64,000 nucleotides of DNA from Streptomyces asoensis (GTDB lineage: Bacteria > Actinomycetota > Actinomycetes > Streptomycetales > Streptomycetaceae): assembly GCF_016860545.1 (NCBI RefSeq), contig NZ_BNEB01000002.1:1736001-1800000 (forward strand), written 5' to 3'. The notes beneath the pieces are model-generated. The model was not told the origin of the DNA. It searched no databases and saw only the letters and a list, made by a program, of their open reading frames with translations. Both the position numbers and the translations under genes were made by a program. Of this stretch, positions 8,264 through 16,146 are shown piece by piece (the first letter of the stretch is position 1; the number at the start of each line of letters is the position of its first letter).

Positions 8264-10028
8264 ATGGCCCGAACCGTTGCCCGCGTCATCGTGGACGCAC
8301 TGAGCGAACTCGGCGTACGCCAGGTGTTCGGTGTGGTCGGAGACGCCCTCAACCCGCTGACCGACGCCATCCGCACCACCGAGGGACTGGAGTGGGTCGG
8401 CTGCCGCCACGAGGAGGCGGCCGCCTTCGCGGCGAGCGCCCAGTCGCAGCTCGGCGACACCCTCGGCGTCTGCATGGGCACCGTGGGGCCGGGCTCCCTC
8501 CACCTCCTGAACGGGCTGTACGACGCGGCCAAGAGCCACACCCCGGTGCTGGCGATCGCCGGCCAGGTACCGCTCGCCGAGATCGGCAGCGACTACTTCC
8601 AGGAGATCGACAACGACGCCGTCTTCAGCGACGTGGCCGTCTTCCGCGCGACCATCACCTCTCCCGACCAACTGCCCCAGATGCTGGAGACGGCGGTGCG
8701 CACCGCGCTCGGCCGCAAGGGCGTGGCCGTTCTCACCGTGCCGGGCGACCTGGGCGAACGGGAACTGACCGCGGACCGGCCGGCGCGCTTCTCCCTCAAC
8801 GCGCCCCTCAGCCGCCCCGACGAGTCCGCCGTGCGGCGCGCCGCGGAACTCCTCGACCGCGCCGAACGGGTCACGCTGCTCGTCGGCCGGGGCGCGCGCG
8901 GCACGCGACGACGTGCTCGCGCTGGCCGACCGGCTGGCCGCGCCGATGGTGCTCACCCTGAAGGCCAAGGCCGGGTTCGAGGGCGACACCAACCCCTACC
9001 AGGTCGGACAGACGGGCCTCATCGGCAATCCGGCGGCCGCCTCTGCGCTCCAGGACGCGGACACCCTGCTGCTGCTCGGCACCGACTTCCCCTACCGGGA
9101 CTGGTATCCCGAGGGCCGCACCGTCATCCAGGTCGACACCGAGGCCACGCACATCGGACGGCGGGTCCCGGTCGAGCTCGGCCTGGTGGGGGACACCGGC
9201 GCCACCGTGCGCGACCTGCTGGCCCTGCTCGGCACCGCGCCGTCCGAGGGCGGGGAAGGCGCCCGCGACCGCGCGCACCTGGAGAAGGCCCGCGACCGCT
9301 TCGACACCTGGCGCGCCGGCCAGGCCCGGCTGGCCGACCCGTCGCACGACAAGGGACTCCTCGGCCGTGTCCGCTCCGCGCTGGACAACCGCACCCACGA
9401 CATCCGCCCGGAGGCGCTGGCCGCCCTCGTCGACAGGATCGCCGCGGACGACGCCGTCTTCACCTCCGACACGGGCATGGCGACGGTGTGGCTCTCCCGC
9501 TTCGTCGAGATGCGCGGCGAGCGGCGGCTGATCGGGTCCTACAACCTCGGCTCGATGGCCAACGCGATGCCCCAGGCGCTGGGCGCCCAGTTCCTGGACC
9601 GCGAGCGCCAGGTCGTGGCCTTCTGCGGCGACGGCGGACTCGCCATGCTCCTCGGCGACCTCATGACCCTGAAGACGTACCGTCTGCCCGTCAAGCTCGT
9701 GGTCTTCGACAACCGTCGCCTCGGAATGGTCAAGCTGGAACAGGAGCAGGCCGGACTCCCCGAGTTCGGCACCGTCCTCGACAACCCCGACTTCGCCGCC
9801 GTCGCCCGGGCGATGGGCATCCCCGGCATCCGGGTGACCGACCCGGAGCGACTGGAGGACGCCGTACGCGAGGCCTTCGCCGCTCCCGGTCCGGTGCTGC
9901 TCGACGTCCTCACCAACCCCGACGAGATCGCCGTGCCCGCCAAGCCGACCGTCGAGCAGGGCTGGGGGTTCGCCGTCGCCAAGGTGAAGGAGATCGTCCG
10001 CAGCCACGGGGACGCCGCCGAGGACTGA
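8264..10028 (+). pseudogene. Pyruvate dehydrogenase (quinone)/PoxB-like ThDP enzyme, frameshifted
   Basis: The first frame (from ATG 8264, with GGAGGA upstream) gives the N-terminal Pyr domain of a ThDP enzyme, including the activating Glu in CRHEEAAAFAAS. Homology stops at about 8895 and resumes in another frame at DDVLALADRLAAPMVLTLK, running to the stop at 10028 through the ThDP motif CGDGGLAMLLGDLMTLK...FDN. Adding two bases in the alternating GC tract at 8889-8901 would rejoin the frames as GARAARDDVLALA and yield about 588 residues, the normal PoxB/acetolactate-synthase-like length. Members oxidatively decarboxylate pyruvate to acetate with quinone reduction. It is either a recent disabling mutation or a sequencing/assembly error in the repeat. 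Confidence 0.85.
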
Positions 10029-10039
10029 GCGCCGCGCGG

Positions 10040-10369
10040 TCAGGCGGGGGGCGTCGGTCGCGTGCCGCTCCAGCGGAGGGTGACGTCGAGATGGGTGCTC
10101 GTGCCGGCGCTCGCCAGGACCGCGCCGAGCTTGGCGTCCAGGACGACACCGAAGGTGACCTCCACCTCGTCGGGCCGCTCGGCGATGTCACGGAACCGGC
10201 CGATCACCTCGGAGGCGGCGGCGGTGATCGGCGCCAGGGCCTCGCGCAGCGTGGCTCCCGCGGTCTCCAGGCGGGTCCCGAGCCCCACGGCTCCGGTGCC
10301 GGAGCGGGCGGGTGGCGCCACGAGGACGGCGGTGCCGTCGTCGAGGGTGAACCGTACGGCGTCCGGCAT
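10040..10369 (-). CDS. CU044_2847-type Trypco1 (trypsin-co-occurring) domain protein
   Basis: The 109-residue protein consists of one domain with the pattern VRFTLDDGTAVLV near the N-terminus, a middle helix around LREALAPITAAASEVIGRF and a C-terminal strand region VEVTFGVVLDAKLGAVLASAG. This matches the small CU044_2847/Trypco1 family, so named because it is often encoded next to trypsin-like proteases in actinobacterial signalling or conflict loci. Here a trypsin-like gene does stand at the head of the same operon. It has no signal peptide. The ATG has GGGAG at good spacing and follows the lipoprotein stop by 17 bases. The molecular role is unknown. Confidence 0.8.
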   Translation of the reverse strand: MPDAVRFTLDDGTAVLVAPPARSGTGAVGLGTRLETAGATLREALAPITAAASEVIGRFRDIAERPDEVEVTFGVVLDAKLGAVLASAGTSTHLDVTLRWSGTRPTPPA

Positions 10370-10386
10370 GGTGGCTCCCGTGTGCG

Positions 10387-11616
10387 TCAGGGCTGGTTCA
10401 GCGGGCGGCAGAGCGGTCCGGGGGGCGGCGGGGACGCGCCCCGGGTGTAACCCAGTTCCTTCTGGACCTTGTCGAGGGCTTCCAGCAGCGGCGTCAGCGG
10501 CTTGCCGTTCGCGTAGTCCAGGACCGCGCGGTAGAAGGCGGCGGACACGTCGGGATCCATCGCGTCCGCGGCGCTGAAGCACAGCGTGTAGCGGGGCGAG
10601 CGGAGCATCCCGGCGATCCGGCCCTGCGTGGCGTCGGCGTACGTCGTCACCCGGCTGTCGGCGGAGAGGGCGAAACCGGGTTCGTCCACCCAGGCCTGCT
10701 GCGCCCGCGCGCCGGCCAGGTAGGCGATGAACTCGTCGGCGCTGCGGTTCCCGGTGAACTTCCCGACGAAGTCCGCCGAGACCTCCAGGGTCTCCCGCGA
10801 GGACGGAACGTACGTGTACCCGCCGTCCCTCACCCGGGTCGGCGCGAAGGCCATCGCGGACAGGGCGCCGTGGCTCAGCGCGCACCCCCTTCTCGTCATC
10901 TCCTCGGCTGCGTCACGGAAGTTGAACGTGGCCGCGTCCTCGCGGGCGCCGGCCACGAGGTCCCCCCACGCGGTCCACGCCTTCTCGACGGCACCCGCAC
11001 GCCAGGGCGCGTCGCCCGAGGCCCACGCGGTGTACGGCCCGACTCCCCGCTCGGCGAGCAGGATGTCCGCGATCCAGTCGGCGCCCGGCCAGCCCGAGGT
11101 CGGACCGGACTCCAGGCCCAGGCACCACCGGTCGGCACGGGAGCGCAGCGCCGTCAGGTCCGTCGGGGGACGCGGGGTGACGGCGGCGTCGTACCAGATC
11201 AGGCTCTTGACGTCGGCCTTGACGGGAACGGCGTAGACGTCCGCGCCGTGCATGCCGAGCCCGCGGAACGGCTGCACGAACGCGTCCGTGTCGACGTCGA
11301 GTCTGCGCAGGGCCCCCTCCTCGCGGTACTTGGCGATCGCCCCGACGCTGGGCAGCACCGCCAGATCGGGCTCCGCGTCCGCGGCCACCGCCGCGTCGAG
11401 CTGCTGCGTCAGGGCGCGGGTGACCTGCGGTTCGACGTCGATGTCGTGGTCCTTCTCGAAGGCCTTGACGACCGCGTAGAACGCCTTGAACTCGGTCCCG
11501 GACCACGGGACCATGACCGTCACCTTGGCCTTCTCCGGTTCGCCGCACGCGACCGGCGCCACGATCAGCGCGAGGACCAGGGCGCAGCGCACGAGAGGTG
11601 CCGTGAGTCCTCTCAT
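10387..11616 (-). CDS. Extracellular solute-binding lipoprotein, GlnH-like partner of PknG module
   Basis: This 409-residue protein begins with a lipoprotein-type signal peptide (hydrophobic core CALVLALIVAPVAC; the lipobox PVAC is slightly non-canonical), followed by a periplasmic-binding-protein fold: KVTVMVPWSGTEFKAFYAVV at the start of the mature part, then a sugar/peptide-type body with LGLESGPTSGWPGADWIADI. The ATG overlaps the stop of the upstream membrane protein gene (ATGA). No ABC permease or ATPase is nearby, which argues against a transport role. In mycobacteria a solute-binding lipoprotein (GlnH) and a four-helix membrane protein (GlnX) control the kinase PknG; the same three protein types occur in this operon. 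I infer a sensory role for an unidentified ligand. Confidence 0.85.
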   Translation of the reverse strand: MRGLTAPLVRCALVLALIVAPVACGEPEKAKVTVMVPWSGTEFKAFYAVVKAFEKDHDIDVEPQVTRALTQQLDAAVAADAEPDLAVLPSVGAIAKYREEGALRRLDVDTDAFVQPFRGLGMHGADVYAVPVKADVKSLIWYDAAVTPRPPTDLTALRSRADRWCLGLESGPTSGWPGADWIADILLAERGVGPYTAWASGDAPWRAGAVEKAWTAWGDLVAGAREDAATFNFRDAAEEMTRRGCALSHGALSAMAFAPTRVRDGGYTYVPSSRETLEVSADFVGKFTGNRSADEFIAYLAGARAQQAWVDEPGFALSADSRVTTYADATQGRIAGMLRSPRYTLCFSAADAMDPDVSAAFYRAVLDYANGKPLTPLLEALDKVQKELGYTRGASPPPPGPLCRPLNQP

Positions 11617-12461
11617 GGGCGCGGGAACCGGTACTCGGCGAGGCGCGGACGGTAGGCCAGGTATGCGAGCGCGCCGGCGGCGGCGAGCACCGGCAGGGCG
11701 ATCGCCGCGGCGGGCGGCGCGGTCGTGCACATGGCGACGCCGACCGCCGCGGTGGCCAGTACGGCCACGCCGAGCGCCGGGCTCGGGTAGCGGCGGAAAC
11801 GACGCACGACGATACGGCCGGTCACGCCGACCAGCAGCAGCATGACCACGAGCGGCCCGGTGAACAGCGGCCACAGCAGGCCGGGATCGCGCCAGCCCGA
11901 GCGGAGCTGGTCCTTCCTGGCCCGGTCCTCCAGCAGCGCGAGGTCCCTGAGCGACTGTCTGAGGCCGCCGGTGAAGGGCACCGGCCGGCTCCCTTCGTAC
12001 TCCGGCGCGTCGTCCAGCGCGTCGCGTGCCCGGGCCACGCCCGGCGCCCCGTCCAGCACGGCCGTGTTGGCCAGCTGCACGCACGTCGCCAACTGGCCCT
12101 GGACGAACTGGATGTGGCTCAGTCCCCGTTCCCCGGCCGCGTTGCCCTCCGTCGCCGAGGTGAGGTGGGAACGGACGCGGGCGGTGGCGTTGGCGAAGTC
12201 GTCGCCGGTACCGGTCAGACCGATCGCGCCGATCCCGGACACGGCGTCGAGCGCGTCGTTCGCCTTCCCTGCCTGGTCGTACGCCTCCCGGATGTGCCGG
12301 ACGGCCGCGCCCGTGCGGTCGGCGGCGGCGATCTGCTCCCCGGCCCGGTCCGCCACGACCAGGTACAGCAGCGCCGTCACCGCCACCGTGCCCAGCACCC
12401 CCGCCCTGAGCCGCCGCAGCGCCACGACCGGATGCGGGACGCGCAGCCGTGCGCGGGTCAC
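11613..12461 (-). CDS. Four-helix membrane protein with large outer domain, GlnX-like
   Basis: The 282-residue product has one N-terminal transmembrane segment (about residues 20-37, GVLGTVAVTALLYLVV), a helical extracytoplasmic domain of about 150 residues, a second segment (about 195-218, LLWPLFTGPLVVMLLLVGV) and two closely spaced C-terminal segments. That is the topology reported for GlnX, the membrane partner of the PknG system in mycobacteria. The GTG start overlaps the VWA gene stop (GTGA) and the gene's own stop overlaps the lipoprotein start (ATGA), so all three are translationally coupled. The outer domain is the natural docking site for the lipoprotein. The longer open frame upstream of GTG 12461 lies inside the VWA gene and is not used. 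Confidence 0.8.
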   Translation of the reverse strand: MTRARLRVPHPVVALRRLRAGVLGTVAVTALLYLVVADRAGEQIAAADRTGAAVRHIREAYDQAGKANDALDAVSGIGAIGLTGTGDDFANATARVRSHLTSATEGNAAGERGLSHIQFVQGQLATCVQLANTAVLDGAPGVARARDALDDAPEYEGSRPVPFTGGLRQSLRDLALLEDRARKDQLRSGWRDPGLLWPLFTGPLVVMLLLVGVTGRIVVRRFRRYPSPALGVAVLATAAVGVAMCTTAPPAAAIALPVLAAAGALAYLAYRPRLAEYRFPRP

Positions 12462-13921
12462 GGCGCGTCCCTCGGCCGGTCGGTGAGGTCCGCGTCCGCG
12501 TAACGGTGTCCGCACTCCTCGCAGAACCTCGCCGTGGGCGACGTGGACGTCGTACCGCACCGGGGGCACACGCGCGGCAGCCCGGCCTCCCGGGGCGGCG
12601 GACCGCCGGCGTCGACCGCCCTTCTCGCGGTCTTGGTCGAATCGACGCCGATGCCGAGGATCCGGCCCCGGGAGACGTCCCGCCGCAGCCGCAGCGCGCC
12701 GTCGGGGCCCCCGGCCGCCACCGAGCGCAGCAGCCGCAGGCGGGTGGTGTCCCCGAGGGACTGCGCGAGGCCGATCGCGAGACGCAGTTCGCGGTCCGCG
12801 CGGTCGAGGTCCCCGCGCAGATGGGCGTCGGCGCAGGCGCGCATGGCCATGCCGAGTTCGCGTTCGTTCTCCACGCGGGTGAGGTCGGGGGAGCGCGGGA
12901 TCCCGAAGCCGGGCGTCGAGCGGCGGCGCACGATCATGGGCATGGTCGGTGAGCAGGGCCGCCGCCCTCCGTCGGGGAACTCGGCATGCAGCGTGACGCG
13001 GGCGGCCCGCAGGGTCTCGTCTACGGTCAGGCTTCCCGGGTCCACCCGCAGCGACATCTGGTACTGCCGGGTCTCCGGGGGCCAGGAGCCGAGAGGTATG
13101 TGGGTCTCCTCGCCGCGCTGCTGACGCGCCGTCAGCTCCGCCTCGACCGGGCGGGTCTGCCGGACGAACGCCAGCCGGAACAGGCTGTTGAGCCGCAGGC
13201 CGAGATACACCCTCGGCACGACGATCCGCTGCGCCGCGTCCATCAGCCGGGTGAAGTCCGCCGTGAGGTCGGAGAGGGTGACGACGGCCTCGGCGCCGCC
13301 GTGCAGGGCCTCCGTGACGCGCAGGAGTTCGGTGTAGTGCCAGTCGTCGCCCAGGCCCCGTGCGTCGCAGACGAAACGGTCGGTGCAGCTCGCGAGGACC
13401 TCGTCGAGCTGCCCGGGTGTCTCGTGCTCGTCCTTGCCGTCCGTGTACAGCACCGCGTGGCGCACGGTGGCGGGGGAGTCCACCGACGCGAACAGCTCAC
13501 GGGCACAGGCCAGCCACCGGCCGATCGCCGTGCCCCCCTCGGGCAGCTGGCCCGCGATCCGGAGTCTGGCGTCCTCCCGGGTCCGGGCGTCGACACGGGC
13601 CAGGCCACCCGTCGCCGGGAAGATCACCTCGGCCTCGTGGTGCCCGGCGACGACCGCCAGGAGGGTGCCGTCGCGCAGGGTGTCCACGGCCGCGCACATC
13701 GCGCGTTTCGCCTCGTCCAGCTTGTGACCCGCCATGGACAGCGAGCGGTCCATGATGAGGACCTCGGCACGGCGGGCCCCCGCGGCCGGGCCTGCGACGG
13801 ACCGCGCAGTGACGGTGATCAGGGCGTCCGCCCGCTCCTCGTCGTAGGGCAGATCCGCGGGTGCGTCCACTTCCAGGGCGAAGCCGAGCCCCAAGGGCGA
13901 GCTGTCCCCCACCGGCACCAC
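12458..13921 (-). CDS. VWA-domain protein with C-terminal zinc ribbon
   Basis: The 487-residue protein carries a von Willebrand A domain (about residues 45-240). Its MIDAS motif is DRSLS in VLIMDRSLSMAGHK, with LPEGGTAIGRW and HAVLYTDGKDEH further on. A beta-rich middle region follows, then a helical segment (about 355-410), and last a zinc ribbon with CPRCG and CEECGH about 17 residues apart. No signal or membrane segment is visible, so it should act in the cytoplasm. Cytoplasmic VWA proteins usually serve as metal-dependent protein-protein scaffolds. It sits between the PknG-like kinase and the membrane sensor pair and may link them or be a kinase substrate. GTG 13921 or the adjacent GTG 13918 is the start; the ribosome site is weak. 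Confidence 0.85.
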   Translation of the reverse strand: MVPVGDSSPLGLGFALEVDAPADLPYDEERADALITVTARSVAGPAAGARRAEVLIMDRSLSMAGHKLDEAKRAMCAAVDTLRDGTLLAVVAGHHEAEVIFPATGGLARVDARTREDARLRIAGQLPEGGTAIGRWLACARELFASVDSPATVRHAVLYTDGKDEHETPGQLDEVLASCTDRFVCDARGLGDDWHYTELLRVTEALHGGAEAVVTLSDLTADFTRLMDAAQRIVVPRVYLGLRLNSLFRLAFVRQTRPVEAELTARQQRGEETHIPLGSWPPETRQYQMSLRVDPGSLTVDETLRAARVTLHAEFPDGGRRPCSPTMPMIVRRRSTPGFGIPRSPDLTRVENERELGMAMRACADAHLRGDLDRADRELRLAIGLAQSLGDTTRLRLLRSVAAGGPDGALRLRRDVSRGRILGIGVDSTKTARRAVDAGGPPPREAGLPRVCPRCGTTSTSPTARFCEECGHRYADADLTDRPRDAP

Positions 13922-13980
13922 CCGATCGTGTCGCTGCGTCTTCCCCTACGGAGCGTGCTCACCATCCCGACGGAAAGCGC

Positions 13981-16137
13981 CTAGGAGCTTAGCCTGCCGG
14001 ACGCCGCTCCGAAACGGGAACGACCCGTTCTGCCGCGCCTGCCCTGCCGTCCCCGGCCCAGCGGCGGCCGCAGCCGGTTCGCCAGGTCCACCAGGGCCAC
14101 GTACTCCCGTTCGGTCGCCGCGTGCGGTCCGAGCGCGCGGACCGCGTCGGACAGCTTCAGCCGGTCGCGGGTGCGCAGGAACTCCGCGTACTGGATCTCG
14201 GCCCGCAGCGAGGCGGCCGCCGCCTCGTCCACGTCCAGGCCGGGCAGGGCCGCCCGCGCCCGGTCCACGTCCTCGCCGGTCGGTGCCGGCCGGGCCCGCC
14301 CGGGCAGCACCACGACACGCAGCCGTACCGCGGCCACCCGGGCCTCGCGCTCGTAGCGGAACTCCTCCGCCAGCTGTTCGGCCACCTCCACCGCCTTCGC
14401 CCGCTCACCCGCGAGGAGCAGCACCCGCGCCAGTCCGAAGCCGCCCGCGCCGAGCGCCGGGGTGGTGTCGAAGACCATGCGGTAGTGCGCCCGCGCGACC
14501 TCCCCGTCCCCGCACAGCTCGGCGCACAGGCCGAGGGCCAGCGGCGGTATCAGCTCTCCGGGCAGGGCCCTGCGCACCTGGTTCAGCACCTCTGCGGCCC
14601 GCTCGGGCCGACCGTCGGCCAGCGCGACCAGGCCGCGGTACCAGTCGGACAGCCAGTGCCAGTCGGGCAGCGCGGCCGCCGTGAGCCGCTCCGCCGCCGA
14701 CACGGCGTCCCGCCTGCGCAGGGCGAGCCTGCTCTCGGCCAGCGCGCCGCCCGCCGGGCCGGTGACACCCGGGTCGTCGGGATCGGACAGGGGCGCCGGG
14801 AGAGCGGCCGCGACGTCGCCGGGCTCCGGCGAGGAGAACGGCGCGAGGATGTCCAGCAGCCCGCTCTCGTCCGCCCGCGCCGCGACCCAGTGCGCCAGGG
14901 GCCGGGCCGCGCCCAGCCCGCCGTGCAGAGGTTCGGGCATGGAGCCGAACAGCGCCGAGGGGCGCGTGACCTGACGGCACGTCGGCGCGGCCGCCACGAC
15001 CTGCCGGATGACCCCGCTGAGCTGTTCCGCGAACTGCCGGGCCGACACGAACCGCCACCACGGCCGTTCGGGGTCCGTGGCCCGGTCCAGGAGCAGCCGC
15101 AGCGAGTCGACGCCCGGCGTGGCGGGATCCGTCCACCGGGAGCGGCACACCTCGCGCAAGGTCATGCCCAGCCCGAACAGGTCGAAGCCGGGGGTGGGGC
15201 GCAGATGCTCGGGATCGGTCTCCGGTGGGGCGTAGGCCCTCGTGTACGCCACCACCGGGCCGGTGTCCTTGGTGTGGCTGCGCACCGCGCCGAAGTCGAT
15301 GAGCCGGACCCGGTCCAGCGCCCCCGCCGGACCTTCCTCACGGAAGCGGATGATGTTCAGCGGCTTGACGTCGCAGTGCAGCAGGCCCCGGGCGTGCAGG
15401 TAGTCGAGCGCCTGGAGCACCCGGACGCCATGGGCGAGCAGGGTCTCCAGACGGTCGCCGTCCCGGGCCGAGAGCGGCTCCCCGGGCACGTACTCGAGGA
15501 CGAGGTGCGGCCCCTCGGGCTCGTAGCCGAGGATCCGGACGATGCTGTCGTGCCGGAGGCCCACGAGGACGTCCCGTTCGTGCCGGGCCGTCTTGGCGAC
15601 CGACCTGTGCAGCGCCTTGAGGACGACCTGGGTCGCGAGGTTGCGGTCGTGGGCCAGATAGGCCGCGCCGTACGCCCCCGAGCCGACGACCCGGGCGACG
15701 TCGTAACGGCCGGCGATGGTGAGGCCGTCGGGCCGGTCGAAGTCGAACCGGGTGCCGCAGTGCGGGCAGAAGCCCGCGGTCCGTCCCGGCCCGCCGCCGT
15801 GACCGCGGCCGACCGGCTGCCGGCAGGAGGGGTCCGGGCAGAAGCGATGCGCCTCGGCCACCGGGTCCGACGAGATCACCGGGACGTCCGGGGCCTGATC
15901 GGCGTCGACCAGACCGAGGCCGTACCAGGGGTCAGGACGGACGTGCGCCACACCCACCCGCGCGCCGGCCCGCACCGTCCGCTCCGGTTCCGCGGCGCCG
16001 TCGCGCACCGCGGCGCCGTCCCGCGGTACCGGGCGCGGCGGCGCGGGCAGCGGCGGGCGGTCGCACACGTCGCAGAAGCCCTGTTCGTCGATCGGGCCGC
16101 GCCCGCAGTCCGGCCGTTCGCACATCTGACGGCTCAT
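13981..16137 (-). CDS. pknG: PknG-type Ser/Thr protein kinase with rubredoxin-like and TPR domains
   Basis: The 718-residue protein follows mycobacterial PknG domain by domain. A rubredoxin-like metal site (C100, C105, C124, C127; HRFCPDPSCRQPVGRG and GFCPHCG) precedes the kinase: glycine loop VGSGAYGAAYLA at about 152-162, Lys174 in VVLKALH, catalytic HCDVKPLN with Asp256, and LIDFGAV at 279. A C-terminal TPR region has WYRGLVALADG and PGELIPPLALGLCAEL and ends EYVALVDLANRLRPP. An additional Cys4 element at residues 6-25 lies upstream. PknG is a soluble kinase that controls glutamate/2-oxoglutarate flux through small FHA proteins. Its start lies 9 bases after the trypsin-like gene stop. The wholly intact catalytic residues suggest an active kinase. 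Confidence 0.93.
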   Translation of the reverse strand: MSRQMCERPDCGRGPIDEQGFCDVCDRPPLPAPPRPVPRDGAAVRDGAAEPERTVRAGARVGVAHVRPDPWYGLGLVDADQAPDVPVISSDPVAEAHRFCPDPSCRQPVGRGHGGGPGRTAGFCPHCGTRFDFDRPDGLTIAGRYDVARVVGSGAYGAAYLAHDRNLATQVVLKALHRSVAKTARHERDVLVGLRHDSIVRILGYEPEGPHLVLEYVPGEPLSARDGDRLETLLAHGVRVLQALDYLHARGLLHCDVKPLNIIRFREEGPAGALDRVRLIDFGAVRSHTKDTGPVVAYTRAYAPPETDPEHLRPTPGFDLFGLGMTLREVCRSRWTDPATPGVDSLRLLLDRATDPERPWWRFVSARQFAEQLSGVIRQVVAAAPTCRQVTRPSALFGSMPEPLHGGLGAARPLAHWVAARADESGLLDILAPFSSPEPGDVAAALPAPLSDPDDPGVTGPAGGALAESRLALRRRDAVSAAERLTAAALPDWHWLSDWYRGLVALADGRPERAAEVLNQVRRALPGELIPPLALGLCAELCGDGEVARAHYRMVFDTTPALGAGGFGLARVLLLAGERAKAVEVAEQLAEEFRYEREARVAAVRLRVVVLPGRARPAPTGEDVDRARAALPGLDVDEAAAASLRAEIQYAEFLRTRDRLKLSDAVRALGPHAATEREYVALVDLANRLRPPLGRGRQGRRGRTGRSRFGAASGRLSS

Positions 16138-16146
16138 CCCCGTGGC

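Noticed and set aside
6614..8992. Open frame of 792 codons on the minus strand
   Set aside because: It is the shadow of the FMN glutamate-synthase-like and PoxB-like genes, both of which have clear motifs.
10387..11616. Solute-binding lipoprotein as part of an ABC importer
   Set aside because: No permease or ATPase gene is present in the operon or nearby; the gene order fits a sensor module better.
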